Shown one piece after another: positions 21,657 through 33,178 of a stretch of DNA of 64,000 nucleotides (position 1 is the stretch's first letter; the number at the start of each line of letters is the position of its first letter). This DNA comes from Paramyrothecium sp. XJ0827 (Eukaryota; Ascomycota; Sordariomycetes; Hypocreales; Stachybotryaceae), in contig JAJFPB010000003.1 in NCBI GenBank assembly GCA_020881915.1, forward strand, positions 5,270,001 to 5,334,000, written 5' to 3'. Under the pieces are notes generated by a model. The model did no database searches, was not told where the DNA came from, and saw only the letters and a list, made by a program, of their open reading frames with translations. Position numbers and translations under genes: made by a program.

Positions 21657-23462
21657 TCAAGTGCGATCCTCCAGAAGTTTTTTCGCTTCTAGCACAAACG
21701 GCCTGCCCCACTCTGACGCACGATCGAGGCTTTCCACAAGCACCCCGGTGACACTTGCGCCACCGACTTCCACCTGAGGGTTTGCGCCGTTTTCCCGGAG
21801 GACTTCCAGAAGGTGGAGACGCCGGCTGACAATCGATGGTGTAGTTAACGCACGGCTTGACCATCGATCGGGATTGGTGGACAGTATACTATAGTACTCG
21901 CACAAGTCGTACAGTGGAGTCTTGCCTCGGCTCAGTACCGGGGCGTTGACGTTGGCCCCGAACTGCAGAAGAACCTCGAGAGTGGCGAGGTAAAGATCGT
22001 CGAGGCGCGGGGCTTCTGTGCGATACCATTCTGCTCTCCCTTTCTTAGCGATGAGATCTGCTAGTAGTAAATCAAGTGCGTGTGTGGTTCGGCCAGGTGT
22101 TGACGCTAGCTCGTGCTCGACGATAGCAGTAAGAAGACGGCGCCACGCTGTGACGATACTACTTGGATGTGTGCCGTTGCCATCTATGTGCCTGGTATCG
22201 TACCATTGATATTGTAGAAACAAATCTTTCTGGTTCAACGAGCCACCCCCCCTTTTCACAAGATGCATTAAAACATCCGTGAAACCTGGCTCAGCAAGTC
22301 GTTTCACTCCCCATTTACTGAGTAAAAGCTCGACACATGATGGGGATGGTTGGATATCGTAATAGGGTGCTGGATTTGATATCAAAGGTTTGTTGTCCCC
22401 GGTTGAGATGTCGGCGCCTTGACTTAAAAAGAAATCAATGTCCTCTAGACGAGTTTCCACCGCTGCCGATGGCCAGCTTGGGATATTGTCGAGGTATGTC
22501 AAGAATGGCGATGTAGGATAATACAGAGGTCTCCAGTAGAGTATATCTTGACCCCCTCCGTAGTGTCCGAGGGCACGCCGTTGGACAGCTCGGTCATTCA
22601 TGTCAGCGCCATGGGCCAGGCATGCATTCATAACTACCCGATTCGTTGCTGAGAGTGCCATAGCCTTGGCAGCGGCGAAGATTGGTATAGATGCAGGACT
22701 TTTCGATCGTGGGGAACGCTGGTTTCCGGAAATCAAGGCTCCTTTCTTGATGAGAAGGTCAACAATCTCAACGTTTCCATTCAGGATGGCAGCGGATAGC
22801 GGCGTCTGGTCTCCATTGTAACGACGAAGTGTCTGGTTTGGGTCAGCGCCGCGTTCGCAGAGCTGCTCGACTATGCTGGTAGGAACATTCCCGTTAATCG
22901 CTGGGATTAGAGGCCAAGCGATAGCCGGACAATGCAACCTTTTGACCTGCTCGTCAAGTCGCTTGTTCAAAACCGCACCAAGACATTCATGTAACTCGCG
23001 CTTTCGGCACAACCAGTACATGATTTTCTTGGTTTGGCAACCGACATTCTCAGCCTGAGGCTCGTCCATGTGAGCTCCGAGTTTGACTAGAGCCTTGAAA
23101 ACCTTTGGCTTGTTGTGCTTGGCTGCCAAGTATAGAGTAAGCACTGGGTAGCAATCCTGTGGCGAATCATCCATGGCAGAAATGGAACTGCGGGCGGCAA
23201 CAACGCCAATCTGCGTGCTGCGTAAGGCTACATTCCGTACCATGGCAGCGTTTCCGTTGATACAAGCCCACCAGAGAGTTTTATTCCTGGCGTCTGGGGA
23301 CCCGTATAGTATTGGCTGCAACCGGTTGGCGAGCGTTTTGCTGGTGATGACTAGCTGAGCAAGGTCGGGCATCTCAAGATAGTGGATCAGATAATGAAAC
23401 ACGTCGTCAATCAGGGACTCCATTTTTGAGCTCGCAATTCCTGCTGTCGTTTTGTAAGTCAT
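21657..23462 (-). CDS. Ankyrin-repeat protein, probable F-box-like N-terminus
   Basis: A single exon encodes 601 residues (or 588 if translation starts at the second Met at 23423, which begins the conserved-looking MESLIDDVFHYLIHYLEMPDL). The N-terminal 40 residues resemble an F-box-like helix pair (LIDDVFHYLIHYLEMPDLAQLVITSKTLANR is read in two parts here). Ankyrin-type repeats follow. Recognisable examples include LYLAAKHNKPKVFKALVKLGA, TPLSAAILNGNVEIVDLLIKKGA and a later LEVLLQFGANVNAPVLSRGKTPLYDL. Several repeats carry long insertions. No enzyme domain is visible. Such proteins are abundant and fast evolving in fungi; the partner is unknown. It sits between the LysM gene and the chitinase-side genes, and ankyrin genes are not known to be required there. 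Confidence 0.85.
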   Translation of the reverse strand: MTYKTTAGIASSKMESLIDDVFHYLIHYLEMPDLAQLVITSKTLANRLQPILYGSPDARNKTLWWACINGNAAMVRNVALRSTQIGVVAARSSISAMDDSPQDCYPVLTLYLAAKHNKPKVFKALVKLGAHMDEPQAENVGCQTKKIMYWLCRKRELHECLGAVLNKRLDEQVKRLHCPAIAWPLIPAINGNVPTSIVEQLCERGADPNQTLRRYNGDQTPLSAAILNGNVEIVDLLIKKGALISGNQRSPRSKSPASIPIFAAAKAMALSATNRVVMNACLAHGADMNDRAVQRRALGHYGGGQDILYWRPLYYPTSPFLTYLDNIPSWPSAAVETRLEDIDFFLSQGADISTGDNKPLISNPAPYYDIQPSPSCVELLLSKWGVKRLAEPGFTDVLMHLVKRGGGSLNQKDLFLQYQWYDTRHIDGNGTHPSSIVTAWRRLLTAIVEHELASTPGRTTHALDLLLADLIAKKGRAEWYRTEAPRLDDLYLATLEVLLQFGANVNAPVLSRGKTPLYDLCEYYSILSTNPDRWSSRALTTPSIVSRRLHLLEVLRENGANPQVEVGGASVTGVLVESLDRASEWGRPFVLEAKKLLEDRT

Positions 23463-24005
23463 CTATTGTAAAGACAGTGAGTAATGTGGACGGGAGTTTC
23501 AGACTGCCTCGAGGTCGCTGGGAGGTAAAGGGGACGGTGTTCATTTCATTAGTCAGCCTCGAGCATGCCCTGCACTTCCACAGTAAAGTCTACCATGTGC
23601 GAAAAGGATCCTGTGTAGAAGACGGGAACATTGCCAAATATTGCCTTTTACAGTGAGTGATTATCTGCTTGCTGACATTATGATGTCTGTGGCTCTTGCC
23701 GACTATAAAATGGAAGCTTTGTTCCACAACAGTTTCCGGCGCTGTTTCAAATGGAAAGCTGCCCAACAACAGGCTGCGGTCAACGAAGCTTCACCAGTAT
23801 CATACAATACCATATAAATAACTCACAAGGGTCGTGATTGTAAGACTCTGACAAATGAGAAGATTAGACCAAGAAAAGTGCTATTACACCGTCTATTCAG
23901 CTACACTTGAACAATTACAGCGTATGTTCACTAATAGTCACGACAAAGCAGGCACCGAGATTGGCATTTATAGGCTCTGCCTTTCTTCCTAGAACAATCC
24001 CAGGC
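23463..24005. other. Intergenic stretch
   Basis: This holds the promoter of the ankyrin gene and the 3' region of the secreted-protein gene. No gene-like sequence was seen. Confidence 0.4.
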
Positions 24006-25118
24006 TTAACAGGCCAGCACCGCGGCAGTGGCACTGATAGAGTTGATAGCTCGCGCGTGTTCCGCAGCAGCTGGAGTGGCGTTATATCGGTCGACTGCGG
24101 CTTGCCAGGCAGCCTCAGCATTCGCACGAGACACCCCGGCATCCATAGCTGCTTGAATAGAGGCTTCGCGGTCCGGTACCTGCCAAGCAGAGATGCCGAA
24201 GGGAACATCTCGGCCGTTGTGATCCTTTCCGTTCGGAGCCGTGGCCGGTTTTTGCCTGAAATGGCTTGCATCCATGGGGGCCTGCAGATTGTTGCGAATG
24301 CCGGCAACTGTAAAGCTAGCATCATCGGCGATGCGAAGGTATTTGACGAGGTCAGCGCCAAGGCGAACTTGAAACTGCCATTTCTTCAGCATCGGCTTGG
24401 TGACATCCTCAAACTTCTTTTGTTCGTCGGTAAGCTCCCCACCCGGTGGAGGCGTGGGAGGAGCCTGGTCAAGAAGCTCTTGGATTCTGGCCTGGGTAGG
24501 CTGCAATTTGCTCCCAAACTGCTCGAGTGTCTCAAAATAGTCGAGGCCAGTGAAGACAGCACCAGGCTTAAGATTTCCAGTGAAACCGCCAGCAGGGCTA
24601 CCGCCTGCGCCTCGTACCGCCGGTACCTGAAATGAGCGGATGGCATTCTTCATATTCACAACGTCAGCCCTGCCGACTTCCTTGCTGGCTCTGTTGGCAG
24701 GCCGCTGAAAGTGTCGGGCGACGGTAGCCGGGTCTGGCCTGACATCCTGACCCCTGACGATGTTGCCTGCGCCGTCTCGCAGAGGCCTACCATTGTTGTC
24801 CAGCAAATTCGCCTCGGTCGGTTCCCACAGATGGAAAAGGAACTCTTCGAGCGTGCAGCGTTTCTTTGTGCTTCCCAGTCGCACATGGTCGCGAGTTCCG
24901 ACACAGCCAGTGGCGACTGTGTACTTGGCATCGTCTTCCCAGACCTCCTCCGCTACGTAAGCAGCGTAGAACATGGCACTAGATAACGCTTGTCAGCAAT
25001 GCTGCCACCAGACGAAGCTTCCTGAATTTGGCACTTACCGTTCACCGGCGCCTCGGACTCCGAAGGCGGTGGCCCAGGGCCACATGCTGGCGAACGCGAA
25101 GACAAGAGTTGCCCTCAT
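24006..25118 (-). CDS. Secreted protein of unknown function beside the chitinase
   Basis: Two exons, 25039-25118 and 24006-24978 (intron 24979-25038), give 350 residues. The join was chosen because the first exon supplies a good signal peptide (MRATLVFAFASMWPWATAF) and the frame continues exactly into AMFYAAYVAEEVWEDDAKY. The mature part is hydrophilic with few cysteines (CVGTRDH, KKRCTLEEF and the very last residue). It has a proline-rich loop PPTPPPGGELTDEQ and an Ala-rich C-terminal helical region. I recognise no family or catalytic motif. It is transcribed divergently from the chitinase at 26347 across a 1.2 kb gap, so co-regulation is possible. A role as a cargo or partner of the killer-toxin-like chitinase is only a hypothesis. 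Confidence 0.75.
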
Positions 25119-26346
25119 CTTGTCGATTGTCTGTGCCTGGCTGCTTTGTTTGTCTGGCACGGCGGCGACCCGGAACAACACGTCGTGCTTGAAAGGACGA
25201 GCGGTGGGTCGTATACTCTACTTTTTGTAGGACAAAACACACGGCCACTCATCGTTCAGTCAGGAGTCCCGGAGCCCGTCGGACGGACTTTAGCTGGGGC
25301 TCGAAATCCGTCAGACTGGCTGATGCACAATTTCGGTCTTGGCCGGCGGAACCCCCCTGAACGCAAACCACCAAATCCATCACGGTCTAGATTGGATTCA
25401 GGCAGAGTCCAGCTTGAACTGGGAACACAATCCTACGGCATCTGATGACCAGAAGAGTCGAAATGACTAGCTTGTGAATGCAGGCTAAGCACAACACATG
25501 TGTGCATCAGGGAACTCAATCGGATGAAGCTTGGCAAGCATGGGAAGCCCGGTAGTTTGCTGGGAACCCTTGAAAGGTCCGTGTCCCAAAGGCTGTAAAC
25601 GTACTCATGCACAAAAGCGGCAATGTATCGATACAAAGGATTAGGCCTCGTCTTGATTGGACAATCAGCCGACGAGACCATTCCGATCACGGTCCCACAT
25701 GAACTGTAGGTTGTTGATTGGATGGTACAGTGATGCCCTGCGACCAACTTCATGTAAGGGGAAAAACTATAAGGGGCTTGCCAAAGCATTAGTACTGTCT
25801 ATCTTTGCGGAGGCGGGTGATTCCACCCCCGGACCTTGTCAACGTCGAGGATAATTTTCCATGGACATTGTTAGCTTGCGGCTTTTGCCACGGTAGGATT
25901 CAGCAATTTTTAGAACAAACTTCATGCTTGTCCCGAATTGGTGTGCATTTCCGAGCTTGATGGAGTGGCGTTTCTCTGTCCGTCAAGCTCTTCAACAGGC
26001 AACGGGGGCCATGACATGACATACCGGTACGTTCCGGAACAATTGGCACATGCCCATGCAAAAAGGGATCATCGTGCCCCCTGCACATCAAGCGGTGTCG
26101 GTGGCCCCGTGTCAACACCGGGATGAACACCGTAGGCACCACACTTATTGGTTCTCATCTCTTCTATGTATTAAAACCGACAATGCGCCTTGCAAGCTTC
26201 ATTTCTCAAAGTGCCGCAAAGGTCTGCGCGACCGCCATCACTTTCCTTCTCTTTCTTGCCCTCTGCGCATTCACATCGTCCCGTTGTCACACAATCTTGC
26301 GTCCTTTCACTCGCCAACTCTCATCGGCGAGTTCAAGCTCGTCAAG
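25119..26346. other. Divergent promoter region
   Basis: A shared upstream region between the secreted-protein gene (minus) and the chitinase gene (plus). The 200 bases before 26347 are C/T-rich, like many fungal core promoters and 5' leaders. An open frame reads into the chitinase from 26050, but its N-terminal part is not protein-like, while a signal peptide starts at 26347. Confidence 0.5.
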
Positions 26347-29300
26347 ATGAAGTTCTCCACCCGGCCGCTGGCTCTTACGCTGTGGCTCAACCTTGCCTGG
26401 CAGTCACAGGCCGGTGTTGATGTGGATGGTGAGCCTGTCCTCGCTCTAGGCGATGCTATTCCTATTGATGAGTACGATACATATTGGACTCCACTCCACA
26501 CTTGCCCCGCAGCCTGCTCCGGGGCAGGATCTGAAGAATGGATGTCCTACACTTCCCTTCGTGACTTTGCGGAGTGTGGCGAGCCTCTGCTTCTGGACTT
26601 TTCCCTGTATAACCCCATTGAGCCTGGGAGTACGCTCAGGCTGAAAGCTTGCAACGCTGGCAAGGAGACGGAATCGGACTCGCCTTCCACGAAGAAGATT
26701 GCCGCTTCTCGTCGAGCTATCACCAAGAGGGACGAAACCGAGTGTCCCTCTGCCGCTCCACACAAGACCGTGGTCAGTTTGCCACTCTCTCGGGGCAAGT
26801 CGGACGCAAAAGCCTCTGATAATACACTTGCCTTGTTGAAGCAACTTTCGGGTTATTTGAAAGAAGACTCGGGCTGCACGACTAAACACCTGTTCGGATA
26901 CAGCAATGGGACCGTTGCAGGTCTTTACGCAGGTGCCTCTTATGGCAGCCGAAGCGCTATCTCGCTGCTTGAAAAACTCACCGAGACTGTCAAGGTTGAC
27001 GGTGCCTCAACTACTCTTATCTCGCAGCTTTGCAGCGCGGATAGTAATGTTAACGAGGTTATTGGCGTTGCCATTGACACTACAGGCGATCTTGCTGCGG
27101 TCCAGAGGGCGGTTGTCTCCTGGGATGCTGCCAAGTGCGTTAAACAAGGCTCCACAACCCAGCTTGAGGATGTTCCCGTGTGGAAGGCCTCTGAAGCACG
27201 CAACGTCACGACAAACTCTACCGAGAGCGAGTCGAAGCTTCAGGCTAGGGACATCAGGCCCAGGCAAAACTCGGATGGCTCGTGTAAATCATACGTCACC
27301 GTCACAGACGACAGCTGCTCCAAGATCGCAACCCGAAATGGTCTGACGCAAAAGGAGCTCGAGAGCTTCAACGACAAGACCACGTGGGGCTGGAACGGCT
27401 GCGACCCCAAGACATTCTTTGTCGGCGTGAACATCTGTCTTAGCAAGGGGTCCCCACCTTTGCCGGCACCAATGGCTAATGCCGTCTGTGGGCCATTGAA
27501 ACCTGGCTCATCACGACCAACAGACGGCACCAAGATTGAGGATATGAATCCATGCCCCTTGAACGCGTGCTGCAATATCTGGGGCCAGTGCGGTATCAGC
27601 GGCGAATTTTGCGTGAAGAGCCCTGGCCCAACGGGAAACCCCGGCACATCTCCAGCTGGGAAAAACGGTTGCGTATCTAGCTGCGGAATGAGCATCGTCA
27701 ACAACAGTCAGAAGCCAGGAAGCTATGGACGTATCGGATACTATGAGAGTTGGAACTTCAACCGCCCATGTCTTCACATGCGGGTCGAGAACGCCAACAC
27801 AGATGGCACCTACACGCACATTCATTGGGCTTTCACCGAGATCAACACAGGTGACTGGACCGTAAAGGTGGCTGACCCTTACAACCAGTGGGCCAACTTT
27901 AAGAAGATGCCCAACGTCAAGAAGATCATCTCATTTGGTGGTTGGGGCTACTCGACGGAGCCAGGCACGTACGATATTTTACGGCAAGCTATGAGCCCCG
28001 CCAACAGGGCCAAGTTCGCGGCCAATGTTGCGTCCTTTGTTAACAAGGAAGGCCTTGATGGCGTCGACTTCGATTGGGAATACCCTGGAGTGAGAATCAA
28101 GAGCCCCACCGATTGTTTCGCCCCAGTATGCTAATAATTGTACCGTAGGCTCCCGATATTCCAGGAACGCCTCCTGGTCTGGCTAGCGACGGACCAAACT
28201 ATCTGAAGTTCCTCACGGTTATGCGAGGCTCAATGGCAAGAGGGCCCAACGGCAAATCGTTATCAATTGCTGCCCCTGCCTCGTTCTGGTACTTGAAGCA
28301 GTTCCCTATTGCTCTAATGGCCAAGGAATTGGACTATATCGTGTACATGACCTACGACCTGCACGGTATGCACAATCACCCATAATCGGCAAGTGACGTC
28401 AACAACTGACTTGAATCTGTACAGGCCAATGGGACTCGGGCAACAAGTGGGGCATGGAGGGTTGCGAAGGAGGTAACTGTTTGAGGAGTCACGGTATGAA
28501 CATTCACCCTTTGTCTAGGTTTCCATTTGCTGACACTAGGGCGCAGTCAACATAACCGTGACGGACATTGCTCTCTCCATGGGTAAGTATACGATTCTTG
28601 GTGCTCAGAAAGCCTGCTAACCAGTATTGATTCCAGTCACAAAGGCCGGCGTACCAACATACAAGATTTTTGTGGGAGAATCCAGTTATGGACGCAGTTT
28701 CAAGATGGCTCAAGCAGGTTGCACGGGCCCAGACTGCAAGTTCTTGGGCGATCGACTTAATTCCCCAGCCGCTCCCGGCCGATGCACCGGCACAAGCGGC
28801 TACATTTCTGACGCAGAGATCAATGAGCTTGAGATGTCTGGCGGAAATGTCAAGACTTGGCATGACGATAAATCGGACTCGGACATCATGGTATACGACA
28901 GTACGTACCACAACCCCCATCCCTTCCAGCAACATCGTGCCCCTTTCTCTCCCAATCATAAATTTATCACATGTTAACCACCGAGTACTATAGATACCGA
29001 GTGGGTTGCTTATATGAAACCGGCGACGAAGTTGATGCGTCGTGCCGCCTGGCTAATTGGTAACTTTGCTGGTACCATTGATTGGGCCGTCGATCTTCAG
29101 GCTTTCACCAACGATGAGTGGACTGGGCCTGAAGACCTTGACTGGGAACTGCCAACGCCCAAAGATCGCTCCAAATGCACGGGAACATACGACACATTGT
29201 CTTCTATACCTTCCGACACCCCAACCCATTGCCGCAACCTGTACATTCTGCAGTCCCTACGCAAAATGCTCAAGGACACTATGACCGACTATGATACTTT

Positions 29301-30522
29301 GATCAACGGAGGCTACGATAAAAAGTTCAATACTTATGCCGATGCTGTTGCTCGGAGTGGAAATAAGGTGATTGAGAATTTCATGTTTACCAAGGGTAAT
29401 GATTACTTTGCTTGCAAGGTCTGGGAGCGGTATACCTGCTGCGAAGCCTGTTACTCCCAGCCCCATGAAGATGCGGACAAGGCATGCCGACAGTGCGACA
29501 AGAACTGGGACTGTGGTTGGGATTCTGTCTGCAACAATCCCGAGGTCCTCACCTGCGACATTAAGCATCGCTTCAAGGAAATCGACACATTTTGCCCCCC
29601 TAACTACTCAGAACGATCTGAGGACAACCCATGGGAGCCTTACAACTTCTACTCAACCCAAGCTGTGACTTGGCGTTTCCGTGACGGTAAAAAGGACCAG
29701 TTCTATGCAGATCTTTACACGGAAACTGGTATCAAGGAGGAAGATATTACCTGGAAGAATATCCAGCGCATGGAGTGCACACCTTCGGAGCCCAAGGAGG
29801 ACTGCGCGAGGCACAACTACGACTACAACTTCCCAGTTGCCACAGGATACGAGCGCAACGATGTTATCAACCCCAAGAGTGTTGTCGAAGAAGCGCGTGG
29901 AAAGCTCAACAATATCGGACCAGACTTGGAACAGGTTATCAAGGAGATCAGGGACGGCAAGTTCCATGGCAGTGACTACGACCTGGTGGATGCCCTATCA
30001 CTGCCAATCACCATGGTTGCCGACGCCATTGACAGCATGCAGACTATTGATGACCTGGTTGATAAATGGGACGCCGACAAGCGCAAGAACATTTTGATGG
30101 CTTTCTTGAGTGCCATCTTCTTCTTTGTCCCCGTTCTGGGCCAAGTTGTCGGTAGCATCGCCGCTTTGGCCAATATTGGAAGGATCATTGCGCTGGCTGG
30201 GTTGGCCGGCAACGTCGCCCTCGGCATTCACGATGTGGTTGACAACCCAGACAACGCTGCCCTTGCGATTTTCGGGTTGATCCTTGAGCCTCTGGCCCTC
30301 TTTGATATCGCAAAGATGTCTCGTGCGGCTAGTATCAAGCGAGCGATGAACCCTGATGATTTGGCCAAGTTGAACGCCAAGCCGGGCAGCCGGATGGACG
30401 AGATCGAAAAGGCCAACAACTACTGCAAGCGGCCGAACACGAAGAGGGACGTTCCCTTCGGTGGTCTCCCAATGACCAGCCTTCATGGAATCGAATACCA
30501 TGCTGTTGAAGTCGGCCTCTAA
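26347..30522 (+). CDS. Large GH18 chitinase with LysM and CBM18, killer-toxin alpha/beta-like (subgroup C)
   Basis: Six exons are predicted (26347-28089, 28149-28365, 28425-28493, 28547-28582, 28637-28900, 28994-30522), giving 1285 residues. All joins keep the frame. A signal peptide (residues 1-22) is followed by an N-terminal domain typical of these long chitinases. A LysM lies at about 313-362 (SYVTVTDDSCSKIATRNGLT) and a CBM18 chitin-binding domain at about 380-428 (CPLNACCNIWGQCGISGEFC). The GH18 barrel starts near 456, with SFGGW at 529 and the catalytic DGVDFDWE at 571-578 (Glu578 is the acid). The C-terminal 450 residues are Cys-rich and then hydrophobic (FLSAIFFFVPVLGQVVGSIA and following helices), as in the precursor of the Kluyveromyces zymocin alpha/beta subunits. 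Expected role: binding and permeabilising chitin walls of other fungi, arthropods or nematodes. Confidence 0.93.
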
Positions 30523-30968
30523 AAAGTAGTTGTTAGATTGTAGTACTTAGACATCACGGCTGTCGAAGCCCAGTATAGAAATCAAAATTCTAACCATGAA
30601 ATTCCGAACTTTGAGAATAATGGTAGCAGTCCAGTTTCATCTTGAGATCGAGCAAGTTCGTAACCAGTAGCTCATAAAGTGAATGAAAGGAGCCAGGTCC
30701 TCCACTGCTGAGCCTCAAACTATTTGGGGTTGGGAATGGCGCCTATGTTGTAGTACGTATGCTGCACAGCCTGGAATGGCTTTGAAAAGTTGATCGCCTC
30801 CCATGAATAGATGAGTTGTTGGAAGGCTTTATAAACGATATCTACCAGGAACATCTCATACATAAATAAGCGTATGTCAAACCACACAGTGAATATATAA
30901 TAGGTCATGTGATGTTATTTGATCTTTGATTTTTTCTCAATATGTAAAAGTGAACATCAATTCTCTTG
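30523..30968. other. Intergenic, convergent 3' ends
   Basis: An A/T-rich stretch between the converging chitinase and metalloprotease genes. No gene was seen. Confidence 0.4.
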
Positions 30969-32259
30969 CTACAAGCATTGGGAATAGTACTCGTTATACC
31001 TGGTGCATGTCAACCCAGACGCACATGTTCCAGAACCAGTCCAACTTGCACCTCCGCACTGGCCCCACCTCGGAACAACATCAGAAATGACTGGCTTAGA
31101 CGGGGCTACGATGGGCGCGGGCTCAGGAGCAGGTTCAGGCGCGGGCTTAAGTGTAGGTTCCGTGGTGTCAACAGGATCAGCATCCTCGACAGAGCTCTCC
31201 ACAGCAACAGGCGGCTTCGTGCTGGTCTCTTTTGTCGAGGTTGGTTTTGGCTCAGATATAGCTGTGGTGGCAGGCGAAGTACTGTCGGCAGAAGAGCCTT
31301 GTGATGTCCAGCCGTGGATCCGAGAAAGCTCGTGCCACCAGTTGCGGTACATCCAGCCGTCAAAGTCGGTGATTTCCATGGATGAGCCAGCAAGCATGAT
31401 GAAGTTGGTAACGCCGCTGGGTGTCCAGTCGTAGAAGTCATCGAGAGCAAACGTGTGGCCCATTTCGTGGAGTAGGATGTGAATACTATCGGAATCGATG
31501 TTGTTCATGAAATACTCGCGGCCTACTTGCTGGCCCCAGCTGTAACCAAAGCCACCCTCAAGTCCATCGGTGAGCCAAAGGGAGTGGTCGTAGTGGCTGG
31601 CAGCGCCACCTGTGCAACCGCTGTAGTCGCCGTCGAGGTGTGCCTCACCGGCGCATCCGATCGCGCACATGGGAACACCATCCGGATCAACATCAGTGTA
31701 AACATCGATATCGTCCGTAGCTCCCTGCAGTAGACTCTGGTCCCTGACAGCCCAGCCCACGATGTTGACCTTGATGCTGGAATAGGGGAAGCCATCGAAG
31801 CCATAAAGCCATTTGAACCATTTCTGATACTGGGCGTTGTATGCCGTAGCGACCTTCTCGCGTTCCGCCTCGGTTACGCTGGTCTTAGAATCCCATCGAA
31901 CGCAGATGTTGAGCGACCTAGACAGGAAGAGGAGTTAGCTCATTGCACAAAGCGTGTGAGTGATGGGCTTTAATGTACCCCTTATTCCGAATGACCTGAT
32001 GCCAGCCCCAGTTCTTGTTGCCCTCCACGCCACCATCATAGGTCGAGACATAGTGGTCCCAAACCTCCTTTAATGGCTTGGCCAGGTCCGAAGGCGGGTT
32101 CCAACCTGATTGTCGCTTGTATGGCCGGTTGTTCAGACGATCAGTCGAACTTCCAGACAGCTGCTGGGTTTCCAACGTCTTCCATACAGAGCCGTCCAGG
32201 TCGGATATAGCGATCACGCTGGGAATAAGGCCAGCAATGGTAATCGCGGAGAGACGCAT
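30969..32259 (-). CDS. Secreted zinc metalloprotease-like protein with C-terminal CBM1
   Basis: Two exons, 31979-32259 and 30969-31917 (intron 31918-31978), give 409 residues. A signal peptide ([19 protein letters not shown]) and a short propeptide-like region ending near PYKRQSG come first. The catalytic domain contains [11 protein letters not shown], then [19 protein letters not shown], a zincin HExxH with a downstream Asp that may be the third ligand. A Thr/Pro/Ala-rich linker (including repeated APEP) leads to a complete fungal cellulose-binding module ([15 protein letters not shown]...[12 protein letters not shown]). The combination suggests a protein held on plant cell wall or cellulose while acting on protein. 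Peptidase activity is inferred from the motif only; the substrate is unknown. Confidence 0.88.
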
Positions 32260-33178
32260 CTTGATTCCCGGTTTAACGAATGCTAGAAGATTGAATTGTA
32301 TATAATATGAACAAGTAACGAGTGGAAGAAGTAGAGAGCCAACCAGGGCTGGAGGTGAACGAAAGACGAGGGCGTAAGGGGGGAAGAAAAGGTTGTGAAA
32401 CTAGAAACACTCGGCCCCCAGGGTTTTATAAACTTGTTTTCCGAAAATCTCGATTTTCCTCGACCGGCAGTCGCATGATGCCATTGGGTAACTGTGGAGA
32501 TACGAGACGGGAAATTAAGTCAAGGACCATTCGGAGTGGGGACCCTGTTTTGGACTTGGGACGATTCATTACTTCGGATGTCGATGCCGCTATTAGGATC
32601 CGCTATAGAGTACCGCTAACGTGGTCATAATATGTAGCGGCTTAAACAATTAATGTAAGTAATACATAACGGAATGATGGACAATTTAGGCCACCGCGAA
32701 TTCACCATAACCTCTGCCTACCTTCAGGTATCGCTCGGACCTATGCCAAACGGAAGTCTGTCCCCTATGTAAAGTATTCAACAGTTGCACGCCATAGCTG
32801 ACACGTTGCTCCACGTTCGTCACCCGACATGTATGAGCCAGAGGCTGGAAAAGGACGTGTGTGCTAGCATCGAGTTACTTAAACTGTCTACTCTTCGTCA
32901 GAGCAGCAAGAGATTCAAGAATAGAAACATCAAATGCATTCTAAAGCCAATTTCAAGAAACAGTACGGATGTTTGGTTTCCAAAACCGATGAAACTAATT
33001 CTTCGAGATAAACAACGACGTTATCCGCATCGACAAGTTGCAGCGAGACCCAGTCATATAGCACTTGACTAGAATTCGGTTCCAGACAATAAAATACATC
33101 TTCCAATCAATTGAAAAGCCAGGGAATGACCATAAACCCCAGCACAAAGATAGCAACTAGTCGCTACTACATGAACCC
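32260..33178. other. Intergenic stretch
   Basis: Left part: promoter of the metalloprotease gene, with an A/T-rich TATATAATATG-like segment near 32299-32309. The remainder shows no recognisable gene. Confidence 0.4.

Noticed and set aside
26050..26346. N-terminal extension of the chitinase reading frame
   Set aside because: The extension is not protein-like, and a proper signal peptide starts at 26347 after a C/T-rich leader.
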